A DNA stretch of 64,000 nucleotides from a bacterium OM1 bin76 (GTDB taxonomy: Bacteria; Actinomycetota; Acidimicrobiia; Spongiisociales; ZC4RG35), in contig MPNA01000006.1 in the NCBI GenBank assembly GCA_002238785.1, positions 1 to 64,000 on the forward strand, given 5' to 3'. The notes below the pieces were generated by a model, which was given only the letters and a program-made list of their open reading frames with translations, had not been told where the DNA came from and ran no database searches. Position 1 is the stretch's first letter. The number at the start of each line of letters is the position of its first letter. The position numbers were made by a program, and so were the translations under genes. Of this stretch, positions 43,935-51,863 are shown piece after piece.

Positions 43935-44036
43935 GATTGAGTCCAGTGCTGACTAGCCACATAGAGTAACCCTGTGGTGGCAAAGTCCGCATAGTCTTGC
44001 CTGTTTAGAGGTGGAGAGATCGAAAGGAGCCCGAGG

Positions 44037-45452
44037 TTGGAGTACCAGGATTACGACGCGATAGGACTGGCAGGGTTGGTGCGGAGTGGTGAAACCACCC
44101 CCGCCGAGTTGCTGGAGACGGCCATCGAGGAAATCGACCGGCTCAACCCGGTGCTGAACGCCGTCAATCGCAAGATGTACGACGAAGCCCGGGCTTCGAT
44201 AGGGCGGGGTCTGCCCGATGGGCCCTTCACCGGCGTTCCCTTCCTGCTCAAGGACCTGCGGGCGGCCTACGCCGGGGTTCCCACCGTGGCAGGTAGCGGC
44301 TTCTTCGCCGACAAGGTTGCCCCCCACGACAGCGAATTGGTTCGCCGATACAAGACCGCAGGCCTGGTTATCGCCGGCAAGACCAACACTCCCGAGTTCG
44401 GCGGAGCACCCACCACTGAACCCAGCCTGTACGGGCCCACCCGCAATCCCTGGAACATCGACCATTCCAGTGGTGGATCGAGCGGCGGGTCGGCGGCAGC
44501 GGTGGCCGCCGGGATGGTGCCGGCCGCCCATGGGAGCGACGGAGGAGGATCGCTCCGCATTCCGGCTGGGTGCTGCGGGGTTTTCAGCATCAAACCCACC
44601 CGCGGGAGGACACCGGCGGGGCCCGACTTCGGTGAAGCCTGGAACGGGCTGAGCGCCGAGCACGTCATCAGCCGCACAGTGCGAGATAGCGCCGCTCTGT
44701 TGGACGTCACCACCGGCCCCTCGCCGGGGGATCCATACTCGGTCCCGAGGGCCAGGGAGCCATTCGTGGATTCAGCCTCCCGGCCACCGGGTCGCCTCCG
44801 GGTGGCCTTCACTTCTTCCACTGCGGCGGGACCCGCTCATCCGGACTGCGTGGAAGCAGTGGACAAGACGGTGAGACTTCTTTCAGAGCTGGGCCACGAG
44901 GTCACAGAAGACAGTCCGGAATGGGATCGCCCCACCGTAGGCGCCGCCTTCCGGCTGCTGATCGCCGCCAACGTGCAGGCGGGAATCGACGAGTATGCCG
45001 AGCAGAAGGGTCGGCGCCCCCGAGACGACGAACTGGAGAACGTCATCCGGGTGCTGGGCGCCGAGAGCTACGACTCCACCTCGATAGACATGGTGAGGGC
45101 AACCTGGGCGATGCATCGCGCCGGTCGGGCCGTGGCGCCGTTCTTCGAGAAATACGATGTGTGGCTGACCCCCACGGTGGCCACACCTCCCCCGCCGCTG
45201 GGCCTGATCGACATGACAACCGATGACATCGACGGTTACCTGGGGACGGTGTTCGGGTTCATACCCTTCACCGCCATCGCCAACGTAGCCGGGATCCCGG
45301 CCATGTCGGCGCCCCTCCACTGGAACTCGGACGGTTTGCCCATAGGAGTCCACTTCGTAGCCGGCTACGCCAGAGACGACCTGCTGTTCAGCCTGGCAGG
45401 ACAGCTGGAGCAAGCCCAACCCTGGTTCAACAAGCGCCCTCCGGTCTGCTGA
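44037..45452 (+). CDS. Amidase (amidase-signature family)
   Basis: A 471-residue amidase starting from TTG at 44037 with AAAGGAG seven bases upstream. The Ser-cisSer-Lys triad is visible: Lys in PFLLKDLRAAY, the cis-Ser in SSGGSSGGSAAAVAAG and the nucleophile Ser in GSDGGGSLRIPAGCCG. C-terminal sequence includes TPTVATPPPPLG and GLPIGVHFVAGYARDD, typical of the family. It would hydrolyse a carboxamide to acid and ammonia, feeding the CoA ligases. It is divergent from the transporter operon with about 100 bases between them, a gap that contains a weak ACC-N4-GGT half-site pair at 43969-43978. Confidence 0.92.
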   Translation: MEYQDYDAIGLAGLVRSGETTPAELLETAIEEIDRLNPVLNAVNRKMYDEARASIGRGLPDGPFTGVPFLLKDLRAAYAGVPTVAGSGFFADKVAPHDSELVRRYKTAGLVIAGKTNTPEFGGAPTTEPSLYGPTRNPWNIDHSSGGSSGGSAAAVAAGMVPAAHGSDGGGSLRIPAGCCGVFSIKPTRGRTPAGPDFGEAWNGLSAEHVISRTVRDSAALLDVTTGPSPGDPYSVPRAREPFVDSASRPPGRLRVAFTSSTAAGPAHPDCVEAVDKTVRLLSELGHEVTEDSPEWDRPTVGAAFRLLIAANVQAGIDEYAEQKGRRPRDDELENVIRVLGAESYDSTSIDMVRATWAMHRAGRAVAPFFEKYDVWLTPTVATPPPPLGLIDMTTDDIDGYLGTVFGFIPFTAIANVAGIPAMSAPLHWNSDGLPIGVHFVAGYARDDLLFSLAGQLEQAQPWFNKRPPVC

Positions 45453-45534
45453 ATCTCGTCAGCAACTGACAGGTAGTGACTGTCATGTGGCAACACGGCA
45501 GATAGTGCAAGGCGAGGCAGGGGGTCCTTAAAGT

Positions 45535-45564
45535 GACGGGGTCGGCTCGTTTGCCGACCCCGTC
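45535..45564. terminator. Bidirectional terminator between amidase and solute-binding protein genes
   Basis: A perfect 12-base-pair stem (GACGGGGTCGGC / GCCGACCCCGTC) with a six-base loop TCGTTT lies between the converging genes that end at 45452 and 45595. T tracts are weak on both sides. The strength and symmetry of the stem support a shared terminator. Confidence 0.8.
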
Positions 45565-45594
45565 GTAGTTATCTGATTTGTCAGTGGTCGGGTT

Positions 45595-47274
45595 CTACTC
45601 CTGGAAGTAGATCCCCTCGTAGTCGATCTGCAGATCGAGGCGGTGGTTGAATCCGCCTACCTCGGTGGTGTAGGCGAAATTGTCCACCTGGTCGTACACC
45701 GAGACCCAGCAGACCAAGTCGATGAGGACGATCCGCTCAACCTCGCTGTAGACCGCGTTGCGCCTCGCCTCGGTCTCTGCCGTTGCACCCAGCACCGCCA
45801 GTTTGTCCAGCCTCTCGTCGGTGCAGGCCTTCACCAATCCGGCGGAGGTGAAGGTGGTGCGCATGAAGACGTCCTCATGCGGATACCGCACATCGAAGGG
45901 AAGTTGGTGACTGCCGGCCAACTGGTTGGTGAACAGTGCAACAATGAACTCCCCCGGTTCCAGACCCCGGGCATCCAGCGGCAGTCCGACTGCTTCCAGC
46001 ATGCCGACCACGGCTTCGCCGATGTCCTTGTCACTTATGTACCTGCCGATCGTGTAGTTGATCGGAATGGGCGGGATTTCGCCCTCCGCCTGCACTTCAG
46101 CAATCAACTCCCTCGCCTTGTCCGGATCGTACGGGTAGTAGTCGTCAGCGTGCGCCCCGGTGCTGGCGAAGAAATTGTGGTAGGCGTTGGGGTTGGCGAT
46201 GCCGCCCCGATTCAACAGCACTCCTTCCACCAAGGCTTCCCGGTCAATGGCATGGGCGATTGCCTTGCGGAGGCGGACGTCATCCAACGGCGGAGAGTTG
46301 ATGTTCATACCTATGAAGAACTTGTTCCCCCCGGGCGCCGCGGAGAGGACCAGACTGTCATCTCCCTCAACTTCATCGAAGAGCTGGGGAGACAGGGTCA
46401 CGATCATGTCAGCGTCGCCGGTTTGCAGGAGAGCCAAGCGAGTGTTGGCGTCTGCCGCCCAGGACCACTCGACACCGTCCAGGTTGGGAGCGCCGTTCCA
46501 GTAATTCTCGTTGGCAGAAGCCCGCATCATCTCACCGGGAATCCACTCTTCAAAAACCAACGGGCCGGTGCCCACCGGCGCCAGACCGAACTCTTCGGCG
46601 CCCACTTCCGCCAGGTAGGCGGGCGGGAACACGAATGTCTCGGTGAGGAGGGCGGGAAGCAGTCCGATCCCCGTCTTGGTGGTGGTGGTGATCTCAAAGG
46701 TCGTGTCATCGATGGCCTGCGCGTCGGCGATCAGCGTGAAGTAGACCCGCAGTCCGCCGGTGTCCCGATTGGCGCGCACCGAGGCAGCCGCAGCTTCGGC
46801 GTTGAAAGGCTCGCCGTTGTGGAACGACACGCCCTCGCGCACGGTAAACCTCCAGGTCAGATCATCGACCTGCTCGTAAGCGGTAATCAGACCGCTGGGC
46901 TCGGGATGGTTGTCGGCGTTCTTTTCCATGAGAACGTCGATGATTCCCCGCGAGATCTGCTGGGCGAAGCGGGAAGTGGCTATTGAGGGGTTGAGAGAAC
47001 GAGGCTCGGTGCCGATCACCATCCGCAGGATGCCGCCGTCCACCTTGGTGGGCCCGGCCGCGGTGGTCTCGGTCATCTCCTCGTCATCCTCCATCTCTGC
47101 TGCCGTGGTAGTGGTGGCGCGAGTGGTGGCGGTCGTGGTCTCGGGGGTGGACTCGGGCGCCGCGGTGGGGGCGGTTTCCTCATCGTCAGCGCCACAGGCG
47201 GCTACCAACAGGGCCAGCGTCGCCAAGACTGCAATCAGCTTGACGCCCAAAAACCGGCGGTTTCTCAGTCGCAT
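45595..47274 (-). CDS. ABC transporter solute-binding lipoprotein, family 5
   Basis: A 559-residue lipoprotein with AAGGAG upstream of the ATG. The signal peptide has a basic start (MRLRNRRF), a hydrophobic stretch and the lipobox LVAAC. A Thr/Glu-rich linker runs to about residue 75, and the binding domain starts GGILRMVIGTEPRSLNPSIA. It resembles the protein at 22291-23988 throughout (for example DLTWRFTVREGVSFHNGEP). It could serve the Dpp permease/ATPase genes nearby, which lack their own binding protein. A palindrome at 47327-47341 lies about 55 bases upstream. Confidence 0.9.
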   Translation of the reverse strand: MRLRNRRFLGVKLIAVLATLALLVAACGADDEETAPTAAPESTPETTTATTRATTTTAAEMEDDEEMTETTAAGPTKVDGGILRMVIGTEPRSLNPSIATSRFAQQISRGIIDVLMEKNADNHPEPSGLITAYEQVDDLTWRFTVREGVSFHNGEPFNAEAAAASVRANRDTGGLRVYFTLIADAQAIDDTTFEITTTTKTGIGLLPALLTETFVFPPAYLAEVGAEEFGLAPVGTGPLVFEEWIPGEMMRASANENYWNGAPNLDGVEWSWAADANTRLALLQTGDADMIVTLSPQLFDEVEGDDSLVLSAAPGGNKFFIGMNINSPPLDDVRLRKAIAHAIDREALVEGVLLNRGGIANPNAYHNFFASTGAHADDYYPYDPDKARELIAEVQAEGEIPPIPINYTIGRYISDKDIGEAVVGMLEAVGLPLDARGLEPGEFIVALFTNQLAGSHQLPFDVRYPHEDVFMRTTFTSAGLVKACTDERLDKLAVLGATAETEARRNAVYSEVERIVLIDLVCWVSVYDQVDNFAYTTEVGGFNHRLDLQIDYEGIYFQE

Positions 47275-47326
47275 CGTTCTTCTCCTTTTCGATTAGGTGC
47301 GAATCCGATATGGCGGATCTCTTTAC

Positions 47327-47341
47327 AAACCAAACGGTATC
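47327..47341. promoter_or_regulatory. Putative TetR operator upstream of the second solute-binding protein gene
   Basis: AAACCAAACGGTATC shares the ACC-N4-GGTAT core with the sites at 16214 and 55584. On the minus strand it reads ATACCGTTTGGTTT. It lies about 55 bases before the ATG at 47274, where a promoter is expected. Confidence 0.45.
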
Positions 47342-47392
47342 AAATCAATATTTAGCATAAAGCCCTTCAAGCCGTGATGGGGGCTTCAGAGC

Positions 47393-48400
47393 CTATTGCC
47401 TCCGAGGGGTGGGGATCATTCTGCCGGGCCATCCCACCCCATAGGTGAACTCTCCGGGTTGGATCATGGCCGGCCGAGCCGGCGCCAACATGAGGAGTGG
47501 CTTTTCTGTGACGGTGAACTCCCTCATCGGCCCCGGACCCCACAGCTCGAATCCCGGACCCGTGCCGGCCTGCGCTCCGATTTCGTCAACAATGAACTCT
47601 TCGACACGCTCTCCCGTCACAAGATCTGTTATCCATCCCACCGGACCAGTCTCGGCCCTGATACCTACCTGGGACGGTCCGTAACGCCCGTCGAGTGCCC
47701 CGGCATGAGAAGCCAGGAACACTTTCACCTGATCCAGGATCGCAACCCGGTCGGGACCGGTGGGATCTGAGTCAAGGTGACCGCGGTAGCGCAAGGTGTT
47801 GAGACACCCTTCCACTCCCAGCGTCGGGTCGTTTGACTCTCCACCACCGAACTCGGCGAGGAAGGAGGACCCCCCGGCGGCGGTCACCGCTTGACTGAGT
47901 TGTCCGGGTACATGGCGGTTGATCACCACCGGAAGATAGCCGAACGAAGCGCTGAGATCCAGGTCACCGTAGTCGTAGGTGTAGTGCAATCCCCGCCCGG
48001 GAGTCCCCGAATGGAGGTCAACGATGCAATCAGTCTCGTCTAACAGAGTGGATAACAGAGCATGCGCCAGTTGATCGCTCAAGAATCCTGCCGGCCGACC
48101 TGGAAAACGGCGGTTCAACTGGAAGCCATCGGGATTGTCCCGGGTGCCGGCGGTGAGCCCGAACAGATTGGAGGCTGGTACCAGGATGACCTTTCCAGCC
48201 AGATCGGAGTTGAGCAGCCTCTTGCGCAATTCGTGGACCGCCAACGCTGCCAAGGGCTTGTCTCCTATGATCCCCGCCACGATGGCGGTGGCCGGACCGG
48301 GCCGGGCACCCACCAGGCGGTGAATCCTGATCTTCCAGGTTCCGCCATCCACCCGGCGGGATCCGGCTTCAACCTCGTAAATCGTCTCTGTCACACCCAT
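47393..48400 (-). CDS. M14-fold (aspartoacylase/AstE-like) protein with altered zinc motif
   Basis: About 335 residues from the ATG at 48400. The fold is that of succinylglutamate desuccinylase/aspartoacylase proteins: ATAIVAGIIGDKPLAALA is in the place of the family H-G-D/N-E motif, but the His is Ile and the Glu is Lys, so two of the three zinc ligands are missing. The third region is intact (VDLHSGTPGRG, with the last His). FQLNRRFPGRP and YTYDYGD are also family-like. Either zinc is not used or other residues bind it. It is 118 bases upstream of the solute-binding gene on the same strand, so co-transcription is possible but the operator-like site lies between. Confidence 0.75.
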   Translation of the reverse strand: MGVTETIYEVEAGSRRVDGGTWKIRIHRLVGARPGPATAIVAGIIGDKPLAALAVHELRKRLLNSDLAGKVILVPASNLFGLTAGTRDNPDGFQLNRRFPGRPAGFLSDQLAHALLSTLLDETDCIVDLHSGTPGRGLHYTYDYGDLDLSASFGYLPVVINRHVPGQLSQAVTAAGGSSFLAEFGGGESNDPTLGVEGCLNTLRYRGHLDSDPTGPDRVAILDQVKVFLASHAGALDGRYGPSQVGIRAETGPVGWITDLVTGERVEEFIVDEIGAQAGTGPGFELWGPGPMREFTVTEKPLLMLAPARPAMIQPGEFTYGVGWPGRMIPTPRRQ

Positions 48401-48767
48401 GTCTTGCTCCTTGCTTCTGATTTGTCGCCGCAATGCATTGTCGCCGTATTTCGTGAAACCCCACTCTGATCAGCCAACAATTCCCAACCGTACTTCTTGA
48501 AATTGTCCCATGACCCGGCCATATTGATAGCAGCCACAAACACCTCCCGGACCACCCCGACGTCAGCGGTCCGCATGCAGGTCATATTTTCCGAAACCGA
48601 CCCCCGGTCTCACCGGGTCTCCCGCGCTCGGACCTCGGCGGCGGTGGCGGGGGTGGGGCCCCAATCGAATAGGGGTCTGTCCGGGGATTTCGCGAGATAG
48701 TGATGGTGTTGGAGGTCTGATGTCATGGTCGTTCTTGACCACGGCGGGTACGACAATACGGTAACTC
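48401..48767. other. Gene-free interval upstream of the M14-fold gene
   Basis: 367 bases without a convincing gene. A 64-codon minus-strand frame across 48391-48585 has no recognisable features. The segment near 48667 (GGGGTCTGTCCGGGGATTTC) resembles the terminal repeat of some IS256-type elements but no matching end or transposase is seen. Confidence 0.35.
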
Positions 48768-49814
48768 TCACTTGAAGCGGGGAATAATCTCGCGCCCGAT
48801 GCGGTCGATCACCCGCAAGGTGTCATGGGCGGGAGGCCCGCTCTGAAAACGTAGCCGCAGGACAATCTCTTCGGGTTGGATGCTCTCTATCCACCCCTCC
48901 AGCAACTCCATCCAGGTGTCCACCGATCCCACCATCAACCGGTCTTCCAGCAGATGATGCAGCGCCAACTGCTCCTTTTGATCGATCTCCCGCAACCACG
49001 GATCGACCCCAACGTCATACGGTTTGCCCTCCCCGGTCTCCTCACTCTTCCACCCTCCCTGCATGCGGGGGAAATACTCCGCATGAGCATGAACAACATG
49101 CGGGCCGTATTCGGCGCGGGCCAGCTCGTCGGTGTCGGCCAGCCAGGCCTCCCGCAACAGCCCGATACGAGGCTCCTTGCCGTGGGCGCGGCACTCCTCC
49201 CGGTACACCTCGGCCAGTTCGGCCACCACCTTTCCGGTACGCATCGGATCGGGCAGCCATCCGTCGGCCAGGCGAGCCGTCCTCCGAACTCCCGCCTCGG
49301 CCCAAGAACCCACCCACACCTCCGGCATGTGAGGTCCCATGGCCGGATCGAGAGCCGGCACCGGCCCTCTTCCCACATCGATGCTGATCTCTCCGTTGCG
49401 GAAAGCGTTGATGAGTTCCAGTCCCTTCTCCATGTCCCTGCCGCGCCGGGACAATTGCTTCCCGAACATCTCGAATGCGTGCTCGTTGTACCCCGCCCCC
49501 ACTCCCAGCCGGAACCTGCCCGGATACAGCGAGTTCAAGACCGTGGCGTCCTGGATCACCTGGTACGGATCCCGCAGCGGCAACTGCACCACGGTGACCG
49601 CGAAATTCAATCGGGTGGTGGCCTGCAGCGCCGAGGCGGCCAGAACGTGGGGACTGGTGGTATAAGCAGTCACGCCGATCCGTCGCTCCCCCACCACCAC
49701 CGAGTAGAAACCGGCTCGCTCGGCGGCTTGACATTCGGCTATGAAGGCGTCAAAGTCGAACTCATAGCGTCCGTTGACGATTCGCTGCAGGGGTACGGCC
49801 AGGCTGAAACGCAA
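48768..49814 (-). CDS. LLM-class flavin-dependent oxidoreductase
   Basis: A 348-residue luciferase-like protein with a TTG start at 49814 (MRFSLAVPLQRIVNG). It shows AAERAGFYSVVVGERR, ASALQATTRLNFAVTVVQ, YPGRFRLGVGAGYNEHAFEMFG and PEEIVLRLRFQSGPP near the end. It is the closest paralogue of the LLM at 42912-43934, including the PEEI(V/I)VRLR and TEDLVDRRLMVGS regions. It is the last gene of the mutase-ligase-P450 operon (start at 55540), 11 bases after the barrel-protein gene. Confidence 0.88.
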   Translation of the reverse strand: MRFSLAVPLQRIVNGRYEFDFDAFIAECQAAERAGFYSVVVGERRIGVTAYTTSPHVLAASALQATTRLNFAVTVVQLPLRDPYQVIQDATVLNSLYPGRFRLGVGAGYNEHAFEMFGKQLSRRGRDMEKGLELINAFRNGEISIDVGRGPVPALDPAMGPHMPEVWVGSWAEAGVRRTARLADGWLPDPMRTGKVVAELAEVYREECRAHGKEPRIGLLREAWLADTDELARAEYGPHVVHAHAEYFPRMQGGWKSEETGEGKPYDVGVDPWLREIDQKEQLALHHLLEDRLMVGSVDTWMELLEGWIESIQPEEIVLRLRFQSGPPAHDTLRVIDRIGREIIPRFK

Positions 49815-49825
49815 CTTGCTTCTCC

Positions 49826-50530
49826 TCAGGCCACCCAGGCCTCTGGGTGTCGGAGGGAATACTCGTGCCTGACCACGTGGTAGCTGGGACGCGCCAACTC
49901 CGGACCCATGGCTGATTGGTGACGCCCGATGACACTATCTTCACTTCCCTCCGCCATGGCATGGGCGACGCTTCCCCACTCCAGCATCACCATGATCTCG
50001 GGTTCGCTTCCCGGATACACGGTGTGCTTACCCTCCTCGAAGCCGACCCTGCCCCGAACGAATCCGGCCGAATCCCGCAGACGGGGGAATTCCTCGGTCC
50101 GATACCACTCCAAGAGACCGGGGCGGTCGGCGGCGGGCAGGTCAAAACGTATCGTGGTGACCGCCGGGCCGATCACAGTGCCGGCCAGGCTGGGCCGGGT
50201 CGGATGGTCATGAACCGAATCGGAGATGCCCTCGGTGAGAACCTGGTCGTAGATCATCAGAGAGTGATTGAAGATCTTCTCGGCAACGATCACATCCAAC
50301 TGCTGATCGGCCATTCTGGTCCGATCGTATGTCGCATTGAAGATCTCCACTCCCGGGATCTCATAGAAGTTGCAAATCCAAGGGGATCCGACCACCGCCT
50401 GGTACCCGTGAGCGCTGTACATACCGACCGACACCACATCCGGACCGTGCCGACGCTTGTACCAATCGGTGAATTCGGGGATGTAGTCGGGGTCCACGTC
50501 CATCCGGGAGTTGTAAATCTTGGGCAGCAT
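49826..50530 (-). CDS. Dimeric alpha/beta-barrel protein of unknown function
   Basis: About 234 residues from the ATG at 50530, which has AAAGGAG five bases upstream; an earlier start at 50560 is less likely. Two repeats are visible: ...SRMDVDPDYIPEFTDWYKRRH... and ...IRFDLPAADRPGLLEWYRTEEFPRL..., each resembling the EthD/antibiotic monooxygenase-like barrel half. No catalytic motif is recognised. Position between the P450 and LLM genes suggests it binds or modifies the same hydrophobic intermediate. Confidence 0.6.
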   Translation of the reverse strand: MLPKIYNSRMDVDPDYIPEFTDWYKRRHGPDVVSVGMYSAHGYQAVVGSPWICNFYEIPGVEIFNATYDRTRMADQQLDVIVAEKIFNHSLMIYDQVLTEGISDSVHDHPTRPSLAGTVIGPAVTTIRFDLPAADRPGLLEWYRTEEFPRLRDSAGFVRGRVGFEEGKHTVYPGSEPEIMVMLEWGSVAHAMAEGSEDSVIGRHQSAMGPELARPSYHVVRHEYSLRHPEAWVA

Positions 50531-50594
50531 CTCTACTCCTTTCCTGGGTCCGGCCTCCACACCGGCTCACATCGGGCAACCTCGGTTGGCAAGT

Positions 50595-51863
50595 TCATCT
50601 CGGCTCCGCCACTTCGAAAGTTATCGGAAGTCTCTCCAGGAGTCGGAACTGGAAGTGCGGGCGGCGGCGGAACTCGTCGGCCGCCAACTGGATGGGATCG
50701 AAGCGTCGGAGCAACTCTGCGATCGCCACCTGCGCCTCCATTCGAGCCAGAGGCGCTCCCAGGCAGAGGTGGCGGCCCCCGCCGAAAGAAAGATGCTTTA
50801 TCTCGGGGCGGCAGACATCGACTTCGTCGGGGCGTTGGTAGAGATCGGGATCACGGTTGGCCGCGGCGATCAGTGCCAGGACCCGCTCTCCCGGCTGCAT
50901 CTGCTCTCCGTCAACCTCCCATTCGGTGGTCAGGTAGCGATAGTGGGCATGGAGAGGCGCCTCCCATCGGAGGAACTCCTCTACCGCGTTGGGCATCAGA
51001 TCCGGGTTGGCGCGGAGGAGAGCGATCTGCCCGGGGTTCTGCAGAAGACCGAGCACCATGGAGCCGATCAGGCCCATGGTGGTCTCGAATCCCGCGGTGA
51101 GAAGACCGCGGAGGGTGGCGATCAACTCGTCACGGGACAACCGGTCGCCGGCCTCCTCCACGGCCACCAGGTAGGAGGTGAGGTTGTCGGTGGGCGACTC
51201 CTTGTGTCGATCAACCAACCGCCCCAGGTAGTCGATGAAGTTGGCGCAGGCCTGATGGCACAACTCGATGCCTTCGGGGTCGTTGGCGTCGGGGACGAAC
51301 ATGCGCAGAAAGTCGGGAGTCCAATCCATGAGCATCTCCCAATCGGTGTCGGGAATGCCCAACAGGCCGCAGATCACCCGCATGGGTACCACCATGGCGA
51401 ACTCCGACATCACCTCCATCTCACCCCGGGGCTCCACCGCGTCCAGCGCCTCGGTAACGATCTGTTCCACCACCGGCCGGTAGCGGGCCGTGGCGCGGGG
51501 AGTGAAAGCCGGAGAGAGCAGACGGCGCAGGCGGGTGTGGTCGGGAGGATCGGACATGGAGATGCTGTGCGCCCACATGCGCGCCGCCGGACCGCCCCGA
51601 ATCGCCTCAGGGACCTCTCCACCCGGGGGTCTCATCCGAGAATGAGGGCTACCCAGAACCGTCGCCGCATCCCGGAACCGGCTCACCACCCGGGCGCCCC
51701 CGCCGCCCAGGGCGGCCTGGCCGACCGGACACTTCTGCCGGAGGCGCTCGTAAACCGGGTAGGGATCGGCCAGGAGGACCGGGTCGGTGGGGTCGTAGAT
51801 CACCCCCCGACCCTCCCCTCCGTTACCACCGACGGCTCCGTCCAGACCTGCCCGCCCGGGCAT
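50595..51863 (-). CDS. Cytochrome P450
   Basis: A 422-residue soluble class I P450. The heme-binding loop is SFGGGRHLCLGAPLARME with the Cys ligand, the I-helix has LLTAGFETTMGLIGS with the acid/alcohol-Thr pair, and the ExxR of the K helix is EEFLRWEAP. It is of the CYP105/107-like bacterial length, with no membrane anchor, so it needs a ferredoxin and reductase encoded elsewhere. Its ATG directly follows the ligase stop. Hydroxylation of a hydrophobic acid or alkyl chain before CoA activation is a likely job given the neighbours. Confidence 0.92.
   Translation of the reverse strand: MPGRAGLDGAVGGNGGEGRGVIYDPTDPVLLADPYPVYERLRQKCPVGQAALGGGGARVVSRFRDAATVLGSPHSRMRPPGGEVPEAIRGGPAARMWAHSISMSDPPDHTRLRRLLSPAFTPRATARYRPVVEQIVTEALDAVEPRGEMEVMSEFAMVVPMRVICGLLGIPDTDWEMLMDWTPDFLRMFVPDANDPEGIELCHQACANFIDYLGRLVDRHKESPTDNLTSYLVAVEEAGDRLSRDELIATLRGLLTAGFETTMGLIGSMVLGLLQNPGQIALLRANPDLMPNAVEEFLRWEAPLHAHYRYLTTEWEVDGEQMQPGERVLALIAAANRDPDLYQRPDEVDVCRPEIKHLSFGGGRHLCLGAPLARMEAQVAIAELLRRFDPIQLAADEFRRRPHFQFRLLERLPITFEVAEPR

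Noticed and set aside
43961-43980. Sixth TetR operator between the LLM and amidase genes
   Set aside because: ACCCTGTGGT keeps only the ACC-N4-GGT core and not the flanking AT-rich arms, so it is too weak to list.
48660-48690. IS256-type terminal repeat (GGGGTCTGTCCGGGG)
   Set aside because: Only one short resemblance is seen, with no second end, transposase or target duplication in the window.
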